64,000 nucleotides of DNA from contig JAJVDF010000463.1 of the NCBI GenBank assembly GCA_022410635.1, forward strand, positions 199,453 through 263,452, given 5' to 3'. This document shows, piece by piece, positions 52,776 to 63,982 of the stretch (position 1 is its first letter; each line of letters starts with the position of its first letter). A model generated the notes under the pieces. The model was given only the letters and a program-made list of their open reading frames with translations, was not told the origin of the DNA and ran no database searches. Made by a program: the position numbers and the translations under genes. This DNA comes from Tretioscincus oriximinensis. Lineage: Eukaryota; Chordata; Lepidosauria; Squamata; Gymnophthalmidae.

Positions 52776-53504
52776 ACATGGAGGTTGCATATTTGGTTGA
52801 TGGATCAATAAGCTAACCACTGAAAAAACCAAGCTTCCTCCCCACTTTCCCTTTTAAACCTCAAATTCATTTTCCCTTGTGTTTAAGGTTAAGCTTTGAC
52901 TGATCTGATGCTACTAAACCCTGCAAACAATCAAAGGGCTGCCACAAAACCTGGAGGCTTCAATGGTTCGAGATAAGAGATCTCCCNTGTTAGTCTCCAA
53001 ACTGTGCACAAGTTGACAACCCAGAAAGGGAAACAACTTTATATTTATTATGATGACAAAGCTGCTAGTGATAAATTATGGAGGGAAAAGGAAAAAGACT
53101 GAAGGATAATTGACTGAAAAACAAATGTCAGTCAGAGTAAACACAGCAGATTCTACTGAACCTATTTGCAAAATGTCAGAGGAGTTGTTTTCCTTCACAA
53201 TATTTGTGCTGGTATAAAGGGACTGTGGTTTAATTAAATTTCCCCACTGACTCTGGGTATTCCACTAGATGTCACTTTGAGATCTCGCTAAGATGAAGGA
53301 CAGACTTCTGATTAAAGGATGGAATAGTATATTTCTCCTCTCCCAGTGTCAAGTCTAAATTGGTTGAAAGTTGCATCTGCTTTTACCTGTTGAAAGAGTA
53401 TCATTCCTCTGGAAATGCACTATAGGGGTTTGACTTCTACATTACTTCCCTTACCCAGAGCTTTACAACGGTAGGCCGTTTAGAGAGAACTTGAATTACA
53501 AAAC
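52776..53504. other. Anonymous sequence
   Basis: Nothing recognised. Confidence 0.4.
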
Positions 53505-53730
53505 CCACAATGTATTTGATGTTCTTAGTAGCACTAAGGAAAAGAACACAATGACCCAGGAGGGTCGCTGGTCTGTGGAATTTACTTCCAGAAGACGCGG
53601 TGGTAGCTTAAGACAGGATTGGACAAGCTCATGGAAGCCAAGGTTATAAAAAGTTATTAGGATGGATCTCTTGCTACTGCCTCCAGAATGGAGCAATAGG
53701 CAGTATTCCAGGAAATCCAGAATGATGGAG
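53505..53730 (+). pseudogene. CR1 3' end, degraded
   Basis: GGTCTGTGGAATTTACTTCC, GGTGGTAGC and ATGGAAGCCAAGGTTATAAA, then TGCCTCCAGAATGGAGCAAT match CR1 ORF2 end and 3' UTR. A deletion follows the GGTAGCT segment. Confidence 0.65.
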
Positions 53731-53837
53731 TTTACTCCATAGGGAAAAATGGATTTGAATTTTGGTTGTGGGCCATCAAATCTGAGGACATACTGAGCAT
53801 NTATTGGAGAAGGCTTAAATGTAAAACCTTGGACACA

Positions 53838-54310
53838 CATAGACTCATAGAATCACTTAGTTGGAAGGGACCTCTAGATTAATTAGGTCCAGCNCCTTGC
53901 TCAATGCAGGAGTCACTAAAGCATGATACCAAAGAGATGGCTGCCCAACCTCTGAAGACTTCCAGCAAAGGAGAATTCAACACTTCTTGTGGCAACCTGT
54001 TCAACTGGTTGATCACCCTCACTGTCTGAAAGGTTTATATATACAGTATAATGCACAAAACAATTAAGGGAACAATCTATATCTANTTCCTTGCAGTTTC
54101 ATCCCATTGTTTCTAGTTCTTCCATGTGCCAATGGGAACAAAGCTGATCTCTCTGCTCTGTGATGGCCCTTTAGGGATTTGTAGGCAGTTACCAAGTCTC
54201 CTCTCAGTCTTCTTTTTTGCAGACTAAAAGTCCCTAACTGTTCTTCATAGGACCTGGTTTCCAGACCACTCACCATCCTCTTCTGAACTTTTATACATAC
54301 ATTTACTTTC
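53838..54310 (-). pseudogene. CR1 LINE 3' end (bird-like terminus)
   Basis: The minus strand encodes QKRMVSGLETRSYEEQLGTF then SLQKRRLRGDLVTAYKSLKG, a conserved part of CR1 ORF2. The UTR ends in TTGGAAGGGACCTCTAG on the plus strand near 53860. The stretch 54028-54082 (TATACAGTATAATGCACAAA and following) does not fit CR1 and may be an insertion. Confidence 0.75.
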
Positions 54311-55417
54311 AAACCATCTTCAGTTCTTAAGAACTGGATTAAATTATAAACTAGTTCCNCCACTACTTTGATCCCAGTGCCTTAGTATTAAAGACCAGGG
54401 ACTTGAATCCATCAGAAGGCCTACACCAGGGCAGCCTAGAAACTTCATGGTTATGTCTTTGTGAAGTTGTGTGTTGGAAAATAATGTTGACAATTGGGTT
54501 AGTGCTGGATAATATAATTTGGGAATTAAAAACATTTGGGATAAAAAAGAAAAGAAAAGAGAAAGAAAACTCTATATGAAGGACTATAGTGAACAGAAGA
54601 CAGAAAGGAGAGCTTTGAATCTCCACTTGAAGGGTGAGTAATGTTCCTGGAAAGGATTTTATTTCTCTTTTCTAGGCTTGGAATGAGACCTTCCATTAAG
54701 CCTGAGCTCAGTTGTTAAAATTGCATGCAATAAACAGCTGGGCTGCAAAATGTCCAGGAAAAGTATATATATATTTTCTTGGAGCATAAAGAAAAGAATA
54801 TGTCCGTGCATTAAACATTCTGTGTTTTTTCAGCGGCTGCCAGTGTGGCCTCCCAAAAGCTCTCACANGCTGCATTCTGTTTGTGCAGTAAATAAGGCTC
54901 AGCCTCTGCACCTATGCACATTTGTTTACTAAATACAAGGAAACAATGGAGTTCAATTAAAAGTAGATTAGCCGCACATGTACCAAAGGAAGGTGTACTT
55001 AACTGACTATAGTGGATCTGACTCTGGAGAAATCCCCAAGGAATTATGCCTGCTGTGGTCATGCCAATAGCTCCCTGCTAATGACTGAACGATAGTTCTG
55101 GAATATGTTAAACTGATCATGTAATAACTGAAGGGCAGATGTTGCACTAGCTGTGGTTTGCTGCAACTGTGCAGATGGGACCGTCAATGACTGTGGAATT
55201 GGAATCATTGCCATTGCAGTCTCTGGCCATTATTGCCTCATCCAACACCATATGTACCATTGGTTTTTCTCTCAAATAAGCGTTTCTTTTCAGGGGATCT
55301 AAAGAAAGCTGATGCCAGCGTAACAGCATGTAATGAGAAGAAAAGCCCATTTTGAAAAAAATATTCACCAGAAGGAGAGAAAGTTTTATGTCAGTTTTAT
55401 GTCAAAAGCTTCTCACC
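54311..55417. other. Anonymous sequence
   Basis: No family recognised over 1.1 kb. Confidence 0.4.
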
Positions 55418-55990
55418 ATGTATATAAGAAGAGCCCTGCTGAATGGGACCAGAGCCCATTTAGTCTAGCATTCTGCATCACAATGGCCCACCAGTTCCAT
55501 TAGGGCTGTCTGAAGCAGAAGATGGTAAAATCTTGAACTGTTCTCAACTCTTGGGACTTGCTGTCCACATGATAGTGTAGACTATGACAGGCCTTGAATG
55601 GGGTCTGCCATAGTCTGCACTGGCATGTGGATGAGCCAGGTGGTGGTGGTGGGTCTATCATAGACTACATGGGCCCACCAATTGCACCCAGGCAGTGTGA
55701 AGCAGAAGAAGACAAAAATCTTAGTCTTGACTCCTTGCAACTGGTATTTCAGGAATCCTGCCTGTTGCTTCATCTCAGAGGCAGTATCAAGAGATCCATC
55801 CCAGTAACTATTTATACCTTTGGCTTCCATGATCTGCTCTAATCCTGTTTTGAAACTATCCAGGCTGCTAGCCACCACCACCTCTTCTAAAAGTAAATTC
55901 CACAGTGGATGAAAAAATACTTTCCCTTTTCTGTCCTAATTCTTCTGCCTGTCAGTTTCATGGATTGACTTCTTGTCCTAAAGACAATAT
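55418..55990 (-). pseudogene. CR1 LINE 3' end, split by MITE A
   Basis: Complement of CR1 3' UTR (AGAAGAGCCCTGCTGAATGG, CAATGGCCCACCAGTTCCAT) and ORF2 end (LPEEV-type region near 55870, then IEVYK-type toward 56030). A family A MITE at 55556-55672 interrupts the UTR, and part of the UTR is present on both sides of it. Confidence 0.7.
55556..55672. mobile_element. Palindromic MITE, family A, inside CR1
   Basis: Inner arms GTCCACATGATAGTGTAGAC and GTCTGCCATAGTCTGCACTG (with GGCATGTGGATGAGCC) face each other. The outer arms are lost. Confidence 0.65.
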
Positions 55991-56939
55991 TTTTCACTAT
56001 TCACCTTATCCACCCAATTGAGGATTTTATACATTTCGATCAGATTTCAGTCAGATATTGCTCAGAAAACCATTGCAAATGCAGTTTAACACAATTCGTG
56101 CTAAGTTTACTCTGGCAACAGTTTTGGCGTGCGCTTTGATTGGACAGAGAGCTGCCTAATCTCATTCCTTCTACTGCCTTGCAGTTTTAAATTTCCCCAC
56201 TACTGCTCTTGTGAGGAAAATTGAAACTATTGTCAGTCAACAAAAGCAATGGGGAGATCTGCAAAGATCTACAGCCATGGGGCCCAGTTCTTCTTGATTC
56301 TGCTTCTGGTTCCACTCGGTTTTATGAAAGTGGAAATTTGCACAAAAAAAGATTTTTTTTTAAAAAAACCCACCTTGGCAAGCACTTGATGTGGCTCCGT
56401 TCTTTCGCGCCCTGACAGGCTGCTGAATCAGGATCAAAATAGGGCAGGGCAAAAGGGAAAAAGGGTGTAACTTTTTGAGATTTTAGAACAAATGAAACAT
56501 TTACTCATTGTGACCTGAAGATGGTGCTGTTGGCAAAGGTTTTGAAGGGATTGGACATAATATCCAAGTATGCATAACTCATATAGAGCAGCAGTGTAAA
56601 TTACAGAGCTTATGGTTTTGAAGGGATGCAAAGTTGTATAGCACTATCCTATAATCTCCAGAACTAAAGAACAGTTTATAAAGCTCTGGAGTGATTTTAA
56701 GCAAACTTGTATATCTTAATTTAAAGCCTGTTTTAGGTAGTTCACTGAAAGGCTGATTCCCAAAGAAGTATCTGTATTAGGATGCATCTGTACCACTCTC
56801 TTTTGTAGTGATCACTTTGCCTATATTTCCCAGAAAACCCTGTTGTAAATACTAGCTTGCAATTACCTGTTCTTTATCCCTTGTGACATTGGTTCCGGCT
56901 CTCTTTATAACTGGGCAGGAACTCAAGATAAAAAAGGCT
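55991..56939. other. Anonymous sequence
   Basis: No repeat or credible ORF recognised. Confidence 0.4.
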
Positions 56940-57140
56940 CATTTTTAAACTTGCCTGGATTTGCAAGTGAAGTTTTAAAATTCCATCAATGCTTTTGACC
57001 GAAGAAATTTGACCAAATAAAGCAGTTGACCACTTTCTTAGCCTCTGCTCTTGCTGAATGGCAGGACTGGAGCTCAGAAACTCCTGCAGATGATGTCTGC
57101 ACTGGGCTGTCATGGTGAAAAGACAGGTATTGTGTTGCAA
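56940..57140 (+). repeat. Interspersed repeat, family E, distal part
   Basis: TTAGCCTCTGCTCTTGCTGA and GAGCTCAGAAACTCCTGCAG match 31470-31570. Confidence 0.4.
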
Positions 57141-57271
57141 AAGGCACTAGAAATAAAAAAATGTAAAGACAGCNCTTTCTAGCACTTCCACTGGATCCCC
57201 CCAATTATGTGAGGCAAACTTTATGTTGATATTTAAATGTATTGTAATTTTATATTTCATATAAATTCTAA

Positions 57272-57491
57272 ATTACAAGCCAAGTTAAAAGCAAATAAAA
57301 CCCCTGATTCCACTGAGCTTTATTCTAAGCTGTATCTCGGAAGAGGAGTCTGCTGTCCACATGTTATGGCAGGTAGTGTGGCCTGCCATAGTCTACCTTG
57401 GCATGTGGATGTCCAAGCTCTATACCAAGATAAAGGCCAGAAGAAAGCTCTGAGATTAGGGCCTTTATTTGCTTTTAACGTGGCTTGTAAT
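57272..57491. mobile_element. Palindromic MITE, family A, with ~90-bp arms
   Basis: The left arm starts ATTACAAGCCAAGTTAAAAG, then CAAATAAAACCCCTGATTCC and TGAGCTTTATTCTAAGCTGT. The right arm is its complement (GCCTTTATTTGCTTTTAACG, TGGCTTGTAAT). The outer 30 bp of the arms are not part of the arms seen in other copies. There is no ORF. The transcript would form a long hairpin. Confidence 0.85.
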
Positions 57492-57732
57492 AACAGAAAA
57501 TCATCACAGTTTATATACACAACACATTCCTATGACCATAAACATTTCAAATTAAAGGTAAAGATTTTAAAAAGAGAGGTGGAATGATACAGTTCTAGGA
57601 AACACAACATAGAATAGGAAATGATTTGGTTTCCTTTTAAAACAATGTACTACCCACACCTACATCTCTATTTCTGTTATTTCCAGGACTCAGTTTGCTA
57701 CATATAGTCTGTCCCTAGGTTGTTCCAGGCAC
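57492..57732. other. Anonymous sequence
   Basis: Nothing recognised. Confidence 0.4.
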
Positions 57733-58040
57733 GGATAGCTCAGTCGCTGAGGAATTCGTCTCTCATCTGGGAGATGGGGTTTCNAAGCCCTGTGTGGGAC
57801 GTGGGGAGGGGTGAGCACCTTCCACTAGCCTGCAGCTCTAGCCAACCCAGCTATTCGAAAGCAGGAACTGCAAGAAATAGCAACTGACTGCAAGTAGATA
57901 CATGGGAACCACCAGAGTCTGGTGGGGAAGATAGAATGTGAGTCTTCGGGCAAAATACCCTTGTAAGCTGCTTTGAGTCCCTTTGAAAGGTGAGAAAAAG
58001 CGNGGTATAAGAACCCAGTTGTTGTTGTTCTTCTTCTTCC
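57733..58040 (+). mobile_element. tRNA-derived SINE, type S1, best copy
   Basis: GGATAGCTCAGTCGCTGAGG (A-box-like), GGGGTTTCNAAGCCC (B-box-like), CACCTTCCACTAGCCTGCAG, GGGAACCACCAGAGTCTGGT, GCTTTGAGTCCCTTTGAAAG and a (GTT)n(CTT)n tail. Not a tRNA gene: there is no anticodon stem or acceptor stem. Confidence 0.85.
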
Positions 58041-59050
58041 AGAGCATTTGAAGAAGTAGGCTTGTGTGGAATGCTTATGCTACCTAGTCTTATGCTACGA
58101 GACTCCCTTGGTAGTTTGCTCAATGTTCTTCTAGAAACATTCATCTTACCATTAAAAGAAGGCATTTGTACAATTCTGCCTAACAGCAGCACCAGAGGTT
58201 CTCAATCTGTATTCCTAAGTCTTCCATTTCCTGCAGTTGCCGGCAGTGGAATACTGGATGTTGTTCAGAAACATCTTGAGGAACTCCATTTGGGAACTGC
58301 AGATCTGTAGCACCAGAATTTTGTGTTCACATGTTTATATCTGCCATAGAATGTATTGTTTCACAAAAATCTGCACAGAATTTGAGTCTTGTTGGATTCA
58401 GCTGGATTCAGGCACATATTTTTCAACCAATTTGAAGAATTTGATTAAATCAGGATTTTTTTTACACTCCCTTGGTTTGGTATGTCTCTGACACCAGTAA
58501 AACTGGTATCTTTTTTTAAAAGCAAGAGCGCAGTAACTTCAATCGTTTTCCTACCATGCACTAGAGAAGTTGAACCATAATTTGCCATTTTGTATTTGGA
58601 GACTGAATCAGTGAAAAATTCAATAGCAGCTCCATGTTGTGCTTTGAGTTCCAGGTACAATATTTTTATTATTACGAAAGCATCTCTCCCCCCAACCCTT
58701 CATCAGACTCATGACAGACTTTTATAGAATGATGGAAATTTAGAGTTATTTAAATTAAAGTTATCTCCCTCTTTCTCTCTCTCAGCCATATTTTTCTGCT
58801 TTATAGGTCAGTTTTAATTAAGATATTTTAATCAAGTTCCAGGTCTGATAGAATAAAAATTAATCTTGCCTATATTTCTAGATATAAACAAGCTGTCTAC
58901 TTTTTTTAAATAGATTTTAAAGATCACTGCATAAATAACAAACAAGATCATCAACTCCATTGGTAGATGTTTCTTGAGATAAAACAAAAGAACAGATAAC
59001 CAGTGGTATTTTTTAATGGCAATAAAGTACACTTTCAAAAGATAACACTA
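58041..59050. other. Anonymous sequence
   Basis: No family or credible ORF recognised over about 1 kb. Confidence 0.4.
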
Positions 59051-59058
59051 TGTCAGGG

Positions 59059-59250
59059 TAGGCTGACCAGATGACCCCTTTTTTGGGGTGTGTGTGTTGA
59101 AAACCCGTTTTGGGGTTGCCTCCTGGTTTTTCCTGAGGAAAAAAAATGTAAAAATATATATATATATTTAAAAATCCTCAGAAAAAACTGGGAGGCACCC
59201 CAAAACTGGGTTTTCAACCCCCCCNAAAAAGGGGTCATCTGGTCAACCTA
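59059..59250. mobile_element. hAT-like hairpin MITE, family B, with perfect 8-bp TSD
   Basis: 192 bp from TAGGCTGACCAGATGACCCC to CATCTGGTCAACCTA. Both flanks read TGTCAGGG (59051-59058 and 59251-59258). Arms about 85 bp, meeting at an (AT)n centre. Confidence 0.9.
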
Positions 59251-59258
59251 TGTCAGGG

Positions 59259-59385
59259 AAGAAAAAAAGGAAAAAGAGAAAGAAGAAGAAGAGGGAGAGG
59301 CAGAGGCAGAGGGAGAGACAGAGGGAGAGGCAGAGGCAGAGGGAGAGGAAGAGGAGGGAGAGAAGGAAGTACAAGAGTAGTTTTT
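59259..59385. repeat. Purine-rich minisatellite-like tract
   Basis: Nearly pure A/G on the plus strand with a 30-bp unit (AGGGAGAGGCAGAGGCAGAG start) present twice. The Glu-rich ORF is an artefact. Confidence 0.85.
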
Positions 59386-59399
59386 TAGCAAGTGCTTTT

Positions 59400-59690
59400 C
59401 TTTTACTGCACTTTACTATTTGATTTACACCCAGTCCACCCCACAAAGAGCTCTGGGTGGCTCACAATGTAATACAAACAATAAAATACAAGCTAATTAT
59501 ATAAAACCAGTAAGTGTCNAGCAAATATTTAAAAACAAATTACAATCATAACCCCTCAATGTATACCAACTCAAATCCAAAGGGCAATACTAAAACAATA
59601 GTGGAGGCAGATCAGCCTGAGGCTAGACTGAAGCTAGCCAAAGGCCTGGTGGAACAACTTTGCTTTACAAGCTCTTTAATTGCTTGAGTA
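59400..59690 (+). repeat. Interspersed repeat, family R-like start
   Basis: CACAAAGAGCTCTGGGTGGC, AATAAAATACAAGCTAA and AAAGGCCTGGTGGAACAACT resemble the proximal part of squamate R-type repeats. Confidence 0.4.
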
Positions 59691-59870
59691 CTCAACCTGA
59701 AGGGAATTGAAGTAGCTGTTCTGATACTGTTTTTAATGTCAATTTTGTATTGTCGTCTTTATTGTTGGCTGCCCTGAGACCTTCGGGCATAGATAAATAA
59801 ATAAATAAAAACTTTTTGTCTTCTCTTTACAACAGTCGCCTTGTGATGTAGGTGGCAAGTTCAAGCTAAG
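59691..59870 (-). mobile_element. SINE type S2 split by an L2 3' fragment
   Basis: 59691-59722 (TACTCAACCTGAAGGGAATT) and 59808-59870 (GTCTTCTCTTTACAACAGTC, CTTGTGATGTAGGTGG) are parts of one minus-strand S2 SINE. Between them (59724-59806, plus strand) lies an L2 tail (GCCCTGAGACCTTCGGGCAT and AAATAAATAAATAA). Confidence 0.65.
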
Positions 59871-59907
59871 AGAGGCTTCTAGAAGAAGACTCGCTTTCCC
59901 TTTATCA

Positions 59908-60060
59908 TAGGATTACCACATAAAAATTATGAAAAGGGTTTGCCATTTTAATGGTTGTGAAAAGTGATAGGCATTATAAGCTGTACTTGGTGAAAAATTC
60001 TCTCTTCCATATCCATTAAAATTGTAAACATCTATCTTGTCCTAGCACCCTTGGTTGAAT
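59908..60060. repeat. Hairpin repeat, family D
   Basis: GGGTTTGCCATTTTAATGGT, TAAGCTGTACTTGGTGAAAA and ATATCCATTAAAATTG match 13008-13165 and 61022-61170. Confidence 0.5.
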
Positions 60061-61021
60061 TTATTCAATAAGCTCAGTAACAGAAACTTTCAGATTTATG
60101 AAATGCTTTCCATGGTGGAATATGCCAGGGAACCATTGAGCTTCTAAGGAAACTGTGCTGGAAGTTTTCATTTTTGATCCTATTTGGAGATGTTTGGTGT
60201 TTTGATGGACCATTTTAAAATCTCTTTTGTTCTCCAAAACACAACACACGGGGACCTCTTTTAAACAACTTTTTCTTTGGTACCAGCATTGTTGTAAAAA
60301 TCAGTTGTCACATATTCTGAATGCTGAGTGAGTAGCCTTGTATAATAATGAATCACTGGCCACATACCATACTTGGATTCTCAATTGTCCACCTATTAGA
60401 AACCAGCAGTGCTGAAGCAAAGAGATTGATAAATCCTAGTATCCAGTTTCTTTTAAGTTGAAGGGATGAATGGCCACCACATATAACCTTTTGACCTGTT
60501 AATTTGTCTGGCTGGATCTTTTGTCTCACTCTCCATGTTCTTGCATTCCAAACTAGGCATTCAGATATGTTGTCTTGTGCCTTTTCGTTAAGGATTAGAA
60601 AGAGAGCAAGGGTGTTCTGCTGCTTAGCTTAGTGGTACCTTATAGCTGCTTAGACATTTAATAAAACAGTTCTGTTGGCCCTCAGGGACTACCTGAATGT
60701 GACTTGGGTTGCAGTAGTTCAGTAGATAAAATATCTTTATTTGTAACAAATTAACCAATCCTAGCTATCTCTAGTGGCAATGAATTGCCTGCAAAGACCT
60801 CCTCATCCTTGACTCCTTATTTACAACAAATCAATTGGCTAAGATTCAGCTGAAGTAGTCAATAACTTCTTGTCCTAAAAACAGCAGCTTCCATTATTAT
60901 TAAAGTGTTTTTTAAAAATTCTCCCTGGAGTCTTCTTCCTGTAGCAAATGTGTGATCATGGAATTCTGAGTAATTCGTTTCTGTTCTAAGCTCTTTTGCA
61001 GGGGTACAGAAAATGTAAGAT
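60061..61021. other. Anonymous sequence
   Basis: No family recognised. Confidence 0.4.
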
Positions 61022-61170
61022 CTAGGGTAGGGTTCCCACATTAAAAAAAGGGATTGAGCTTTGCACCTTTAATAAGTCTGAAGGCATTAGAAGTTTCAGG
61101 TGAAAGCTCCTCTCTTCTATAGCCATTAAAGAGGCAAGACACACTCTTGGTTTTTGTATGGAATCTTTAT
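61022..61170. repeat. Hairpin repeat, family D, best copy
   Basis: TAGGGTTCCCACATT start, GCTTTGCACCTTTAATAAG and, inverted, AGCCATTAAAGAGGCAAGAC. The TAGGGTT start resembles the other hAT-like elements, but no target duplication was identified. Confidence 0.55.
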
Positions 61171-61264
61171 TTTTATATTTTTATTTTATGGTAACCTTAA
61201 TTTAGGGACAAAATTTACTTTCATACTTCACAATGGGTTGCTTGAATTAGGGTCCTCTCTATAT

Positions 61265-61660
61265 GAGCTATTTAAATCCAGAATTTATTTTAAAGCTTGA
61301 AAAACCCAATTGCCTGTCCATGCTCATCTTTCTGCACTACCATAATAAGGAGCTGACATATCCATGAGGAATTTTATTCCTGCTCCATTGCATTCGCAAG
61401 ACCTTGTTTGCAGCCTCCCGATTGGTTGCTCTTTCCTCCTCCTCTCATACCTCTAAGGTCCAGTGCATGTGTCTTGCCTCAAATCTCAGCTGAATTTTTG
61501 CCTTTTCACCTGTATGCCATATCCTTCAGGGAAAAGAGATGTCCGCTTTGAAAGCAGCTTGTAACCATAGCTGTAGAAAAACATTGTCTGGAGGGCCCCC
61601 AGATGAATCTGAAAACTAGCTTTTTCAACTAGAGTTTGAAGGAAACTAGACATTTCCTTC
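61265..61660 (+). repeat. Interspersed repeat, family F, copy 3
   Basis: TTTCTGCACTACCATAATAA, GAGCTGACATATCCATGAGG, CAGTGCATGTGTCTTGCCTC, and AGCTGTAGAAAAACATTGTC shared with the 39 kb copy. Confidence 0.65.
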
Positions 61661-61981
61661 AAACTCTATGCTGCAATTATTGCAGTCCTTTAGTTCAGGG
61701 ACTTAGAATCAAGCATTTGAAGGATAACTAAAGAGATGCTTCATCAGGATATTTTCTGTTTATGCTTTGAACAATTTTGAGAAAACATACAAGATTTTTC
61801 AAACGCTAATCATTACCTTATGCACACTTTTCAAGCTTATCAAATATTCCTTTTTGTGAAGCAGCTTAAGACGCTTCAGATGCAAACATAAACCTGGATA
61901 CAAAGACAAGTCTGCTACAATGGATGATGGGATGGAACTTTTAATGATGTAATCCCCATGTCTGGGATTTGTTCACATCTG

Positions 61982-62475
61982 CATAAGAACATAAGAACAT
62001 AAGAACATAAGAACGGCCATACTGGATCGGGCCAGAGCCCACCTAGTCCAGCATTCTGTCTCACACAGAGGCCCACCAGATGCACCTGGGCAGTCTGAAC
62101 AGAGGAAAGCAAAATATGCACCTGTTCATGACTCCCTGCAAATGGTATCACAGGAGTCCTGCCTGTTGCTCCATCCAGACATCCATCCTAGTACCCATTT
62201 ATACCCTTGGTGTCCATAAACCTGTCTAATCCTGTCTTGAAACTATCCAAACTGTTAGCTACCACCACCTCTTCAGGAAGTAAATTCCACAGGCCGATGA
62301 CCCTCTGGGTGAAAAAATACTTTCTTTTGTCTGTTTTCACTTTTCTGCCCATAGGTTTCAAGGAGTGCCCTCTGGTCCTAGTGTTGTGTGTTAACATTTT
62401 TTCTCTATTCACCCTGTCCATCCCTTGCATGATTTTGTACACTTCAATCAGATCACCAGTTACAGGCAGGCAGTT
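61982..62475 (-). pseudogene. CR1 LINE 3' end, best-preserved copy
   Basis: The minus strand has an open frame for the last about 95 residues of ORF2: GDLIEVYKIMQGMDRVNREK, TRTRGHSLKPMGRKVKTDKR, KYFFTQRVIGLWNLLPEEVV, LDSFKTGLDRFMDTKGINGY, then stop. The 3' UTR ends in four copies of CATAAGAA-type octamers at 61984. It is 5'-truncated in the region before GDLIEVYK, so no RT remains. The intact frame and clean terminus suggest a young copy. Confidence 0.85.
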
Positions 62476-63779
62476 GCAGGCAGGCACATTCTCTGCTCTC
62501 TGTGGATTCTGAATGCTTGCTGAGGATGTGAAGCTCAGTTTCATAGATGGTAACATTTTCCACCATAGAATCCAGNACTACATATGGAGGCAGCATTTGC
62601 AGGTAAGCTTAGTGAAAGTGCATGCCCCTTGCAGCTATTCCCATGAGCCCACTAATCTGTTTTACATGTGTTGTACCACTCATGCAGACAATGTAGAATA
62701 ATGAGTGCTTTAAAGCACACTATTGAACCTGTCAAACAAGGTCTTAGTCAATTTTATGTCAAGGTTATGCTAAAGATAAACATCAGCTCTTGATACAAGA
62801 TAGCCCTTTGTTCAAATTGGAGTGGGGCCAAAAGAAAAAATGAAACACGAAATTAGTACAAAAACTGGCTATCATCTGACTATTAACTTAATTCTTTTTT
62901 GTCCATGGCATTTGGTATGTGGGTCATTGCTACTTCTAACTTGGTGCAAGAAGTGGAACCGGGGAGGGTTGGGAGAATGAAACAATATGGCTGCTTCCAG
63001 ACAGTAGGAGAAAAATATGGGAACTCATTTGTCCCTCGCTTTTTGCTCTCACAGTCCATTCCATAAAGTGGAGCATAGTTGCATGGCAAGTGCAAGCACT
63101 TACTTGTGCTATGATGAGGAAGCAATTTTGGATATTTAAGTGGCATAATGCACAGAAGCAATAACTAATTTTGCCACACATTTGACTATGTATCATGTTA
63201 TTTAGTAAGGATCATATGAGACAAGCTTCCAGATTTTCATGCCTTGCCCTGGGCTTGATGAGGACCCAGCTTTGGAAGCAGAATCAGTGCCAGAGACTGG
63301 TCAACAAGCAACATCCGGTCAATAGTCTAAGAATGATGCTGAGCAGAAGGAGAAGTGCTTAGACAGATATCAAGTGGTGTTACAGCATCGCTGAAAAAGG
63401 CTCTCCTCTGACATGCACAAAGACTGGATTAACTAAAGCCAGAAGTTGTCCTTCTCACACCAGGAGGAAGCAGGGCCATCAGCTACATAAGGAACCGAAT
63501 CACATCTCCTNTTTGCTATTGGTAACCGTTCCATTTCCTCAGTGCTTTCTTGTGAAAAGCTTCATGAGTTTTTTTTACCTTGGACTCTGCTCTTTGTATT
63601 GTTCCTGAGATAACTTCTGATATTCCGTGTGTGAAGACCTGGCTCTGACAATTGTCATTATTTCTCGTGTTTTGGTACAAAATTCAGTAATATCCGTGTT
63701 TCCTCATTTGTAAATTTGTTACAGAGTGAAGCTCTGTTTTCTGCCACTCTCTCAAGTTCTAACAAAGTGGGGTCTAGCT
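62476..63779. other. Anonymous sequence
   Basis: No family or credible ORF recognised over 1.3 kb. Confidence 0.4.
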
Positions 63780-63982
63780 TATTTTTCTTCCCCACTTCCC
63801 TTTCCTTCTTTCCTCTTCCTGTATTGTTCTTTCCCTGTCCTGCTGCTGCATTGAGCCAGGTTCCATGGCAACTGCTGCCAGCCTGATCCTGGCTTTAGAA
63901 TGTTGATGACACCACTCCAGGCNCTGAGATTTCATCCAAATATTGTCCAATCACAGAGCCTTCAGGGACTATTGTGACTCCG
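63780..63982 (-). repeat. Interspersed repeat, family J, near window edge
   Basis: AGGTTCCATGGCAACTGCTG, ATCCAAATATTGTCCAATCA and CAGAGCCTTCAGGGACTATT are the reverse complement of 42486-42690. The copy may continue beyond the window. Confidence 0.55.

Noticed and set aside
57733..57800. tRNA gene-like A and B boxes
   Set aside because: They belong to SINE heads repeated at 4938 and 28928. No cloverleaf with anticodon stem can be drawn.
59263..59380. Glu-rich protein-coding exon
   Set aside because: Composition follows from a purine tract. The opposite strand gives Leu/Ser-rich nonsense.
61984..62012. Telomere- or CRISPR-like short tandem repeat
   Set aside because: The CATAAGAA-type octamers are the normal CR1 3' terminus. 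No spacer structure exists anywhere in the window.
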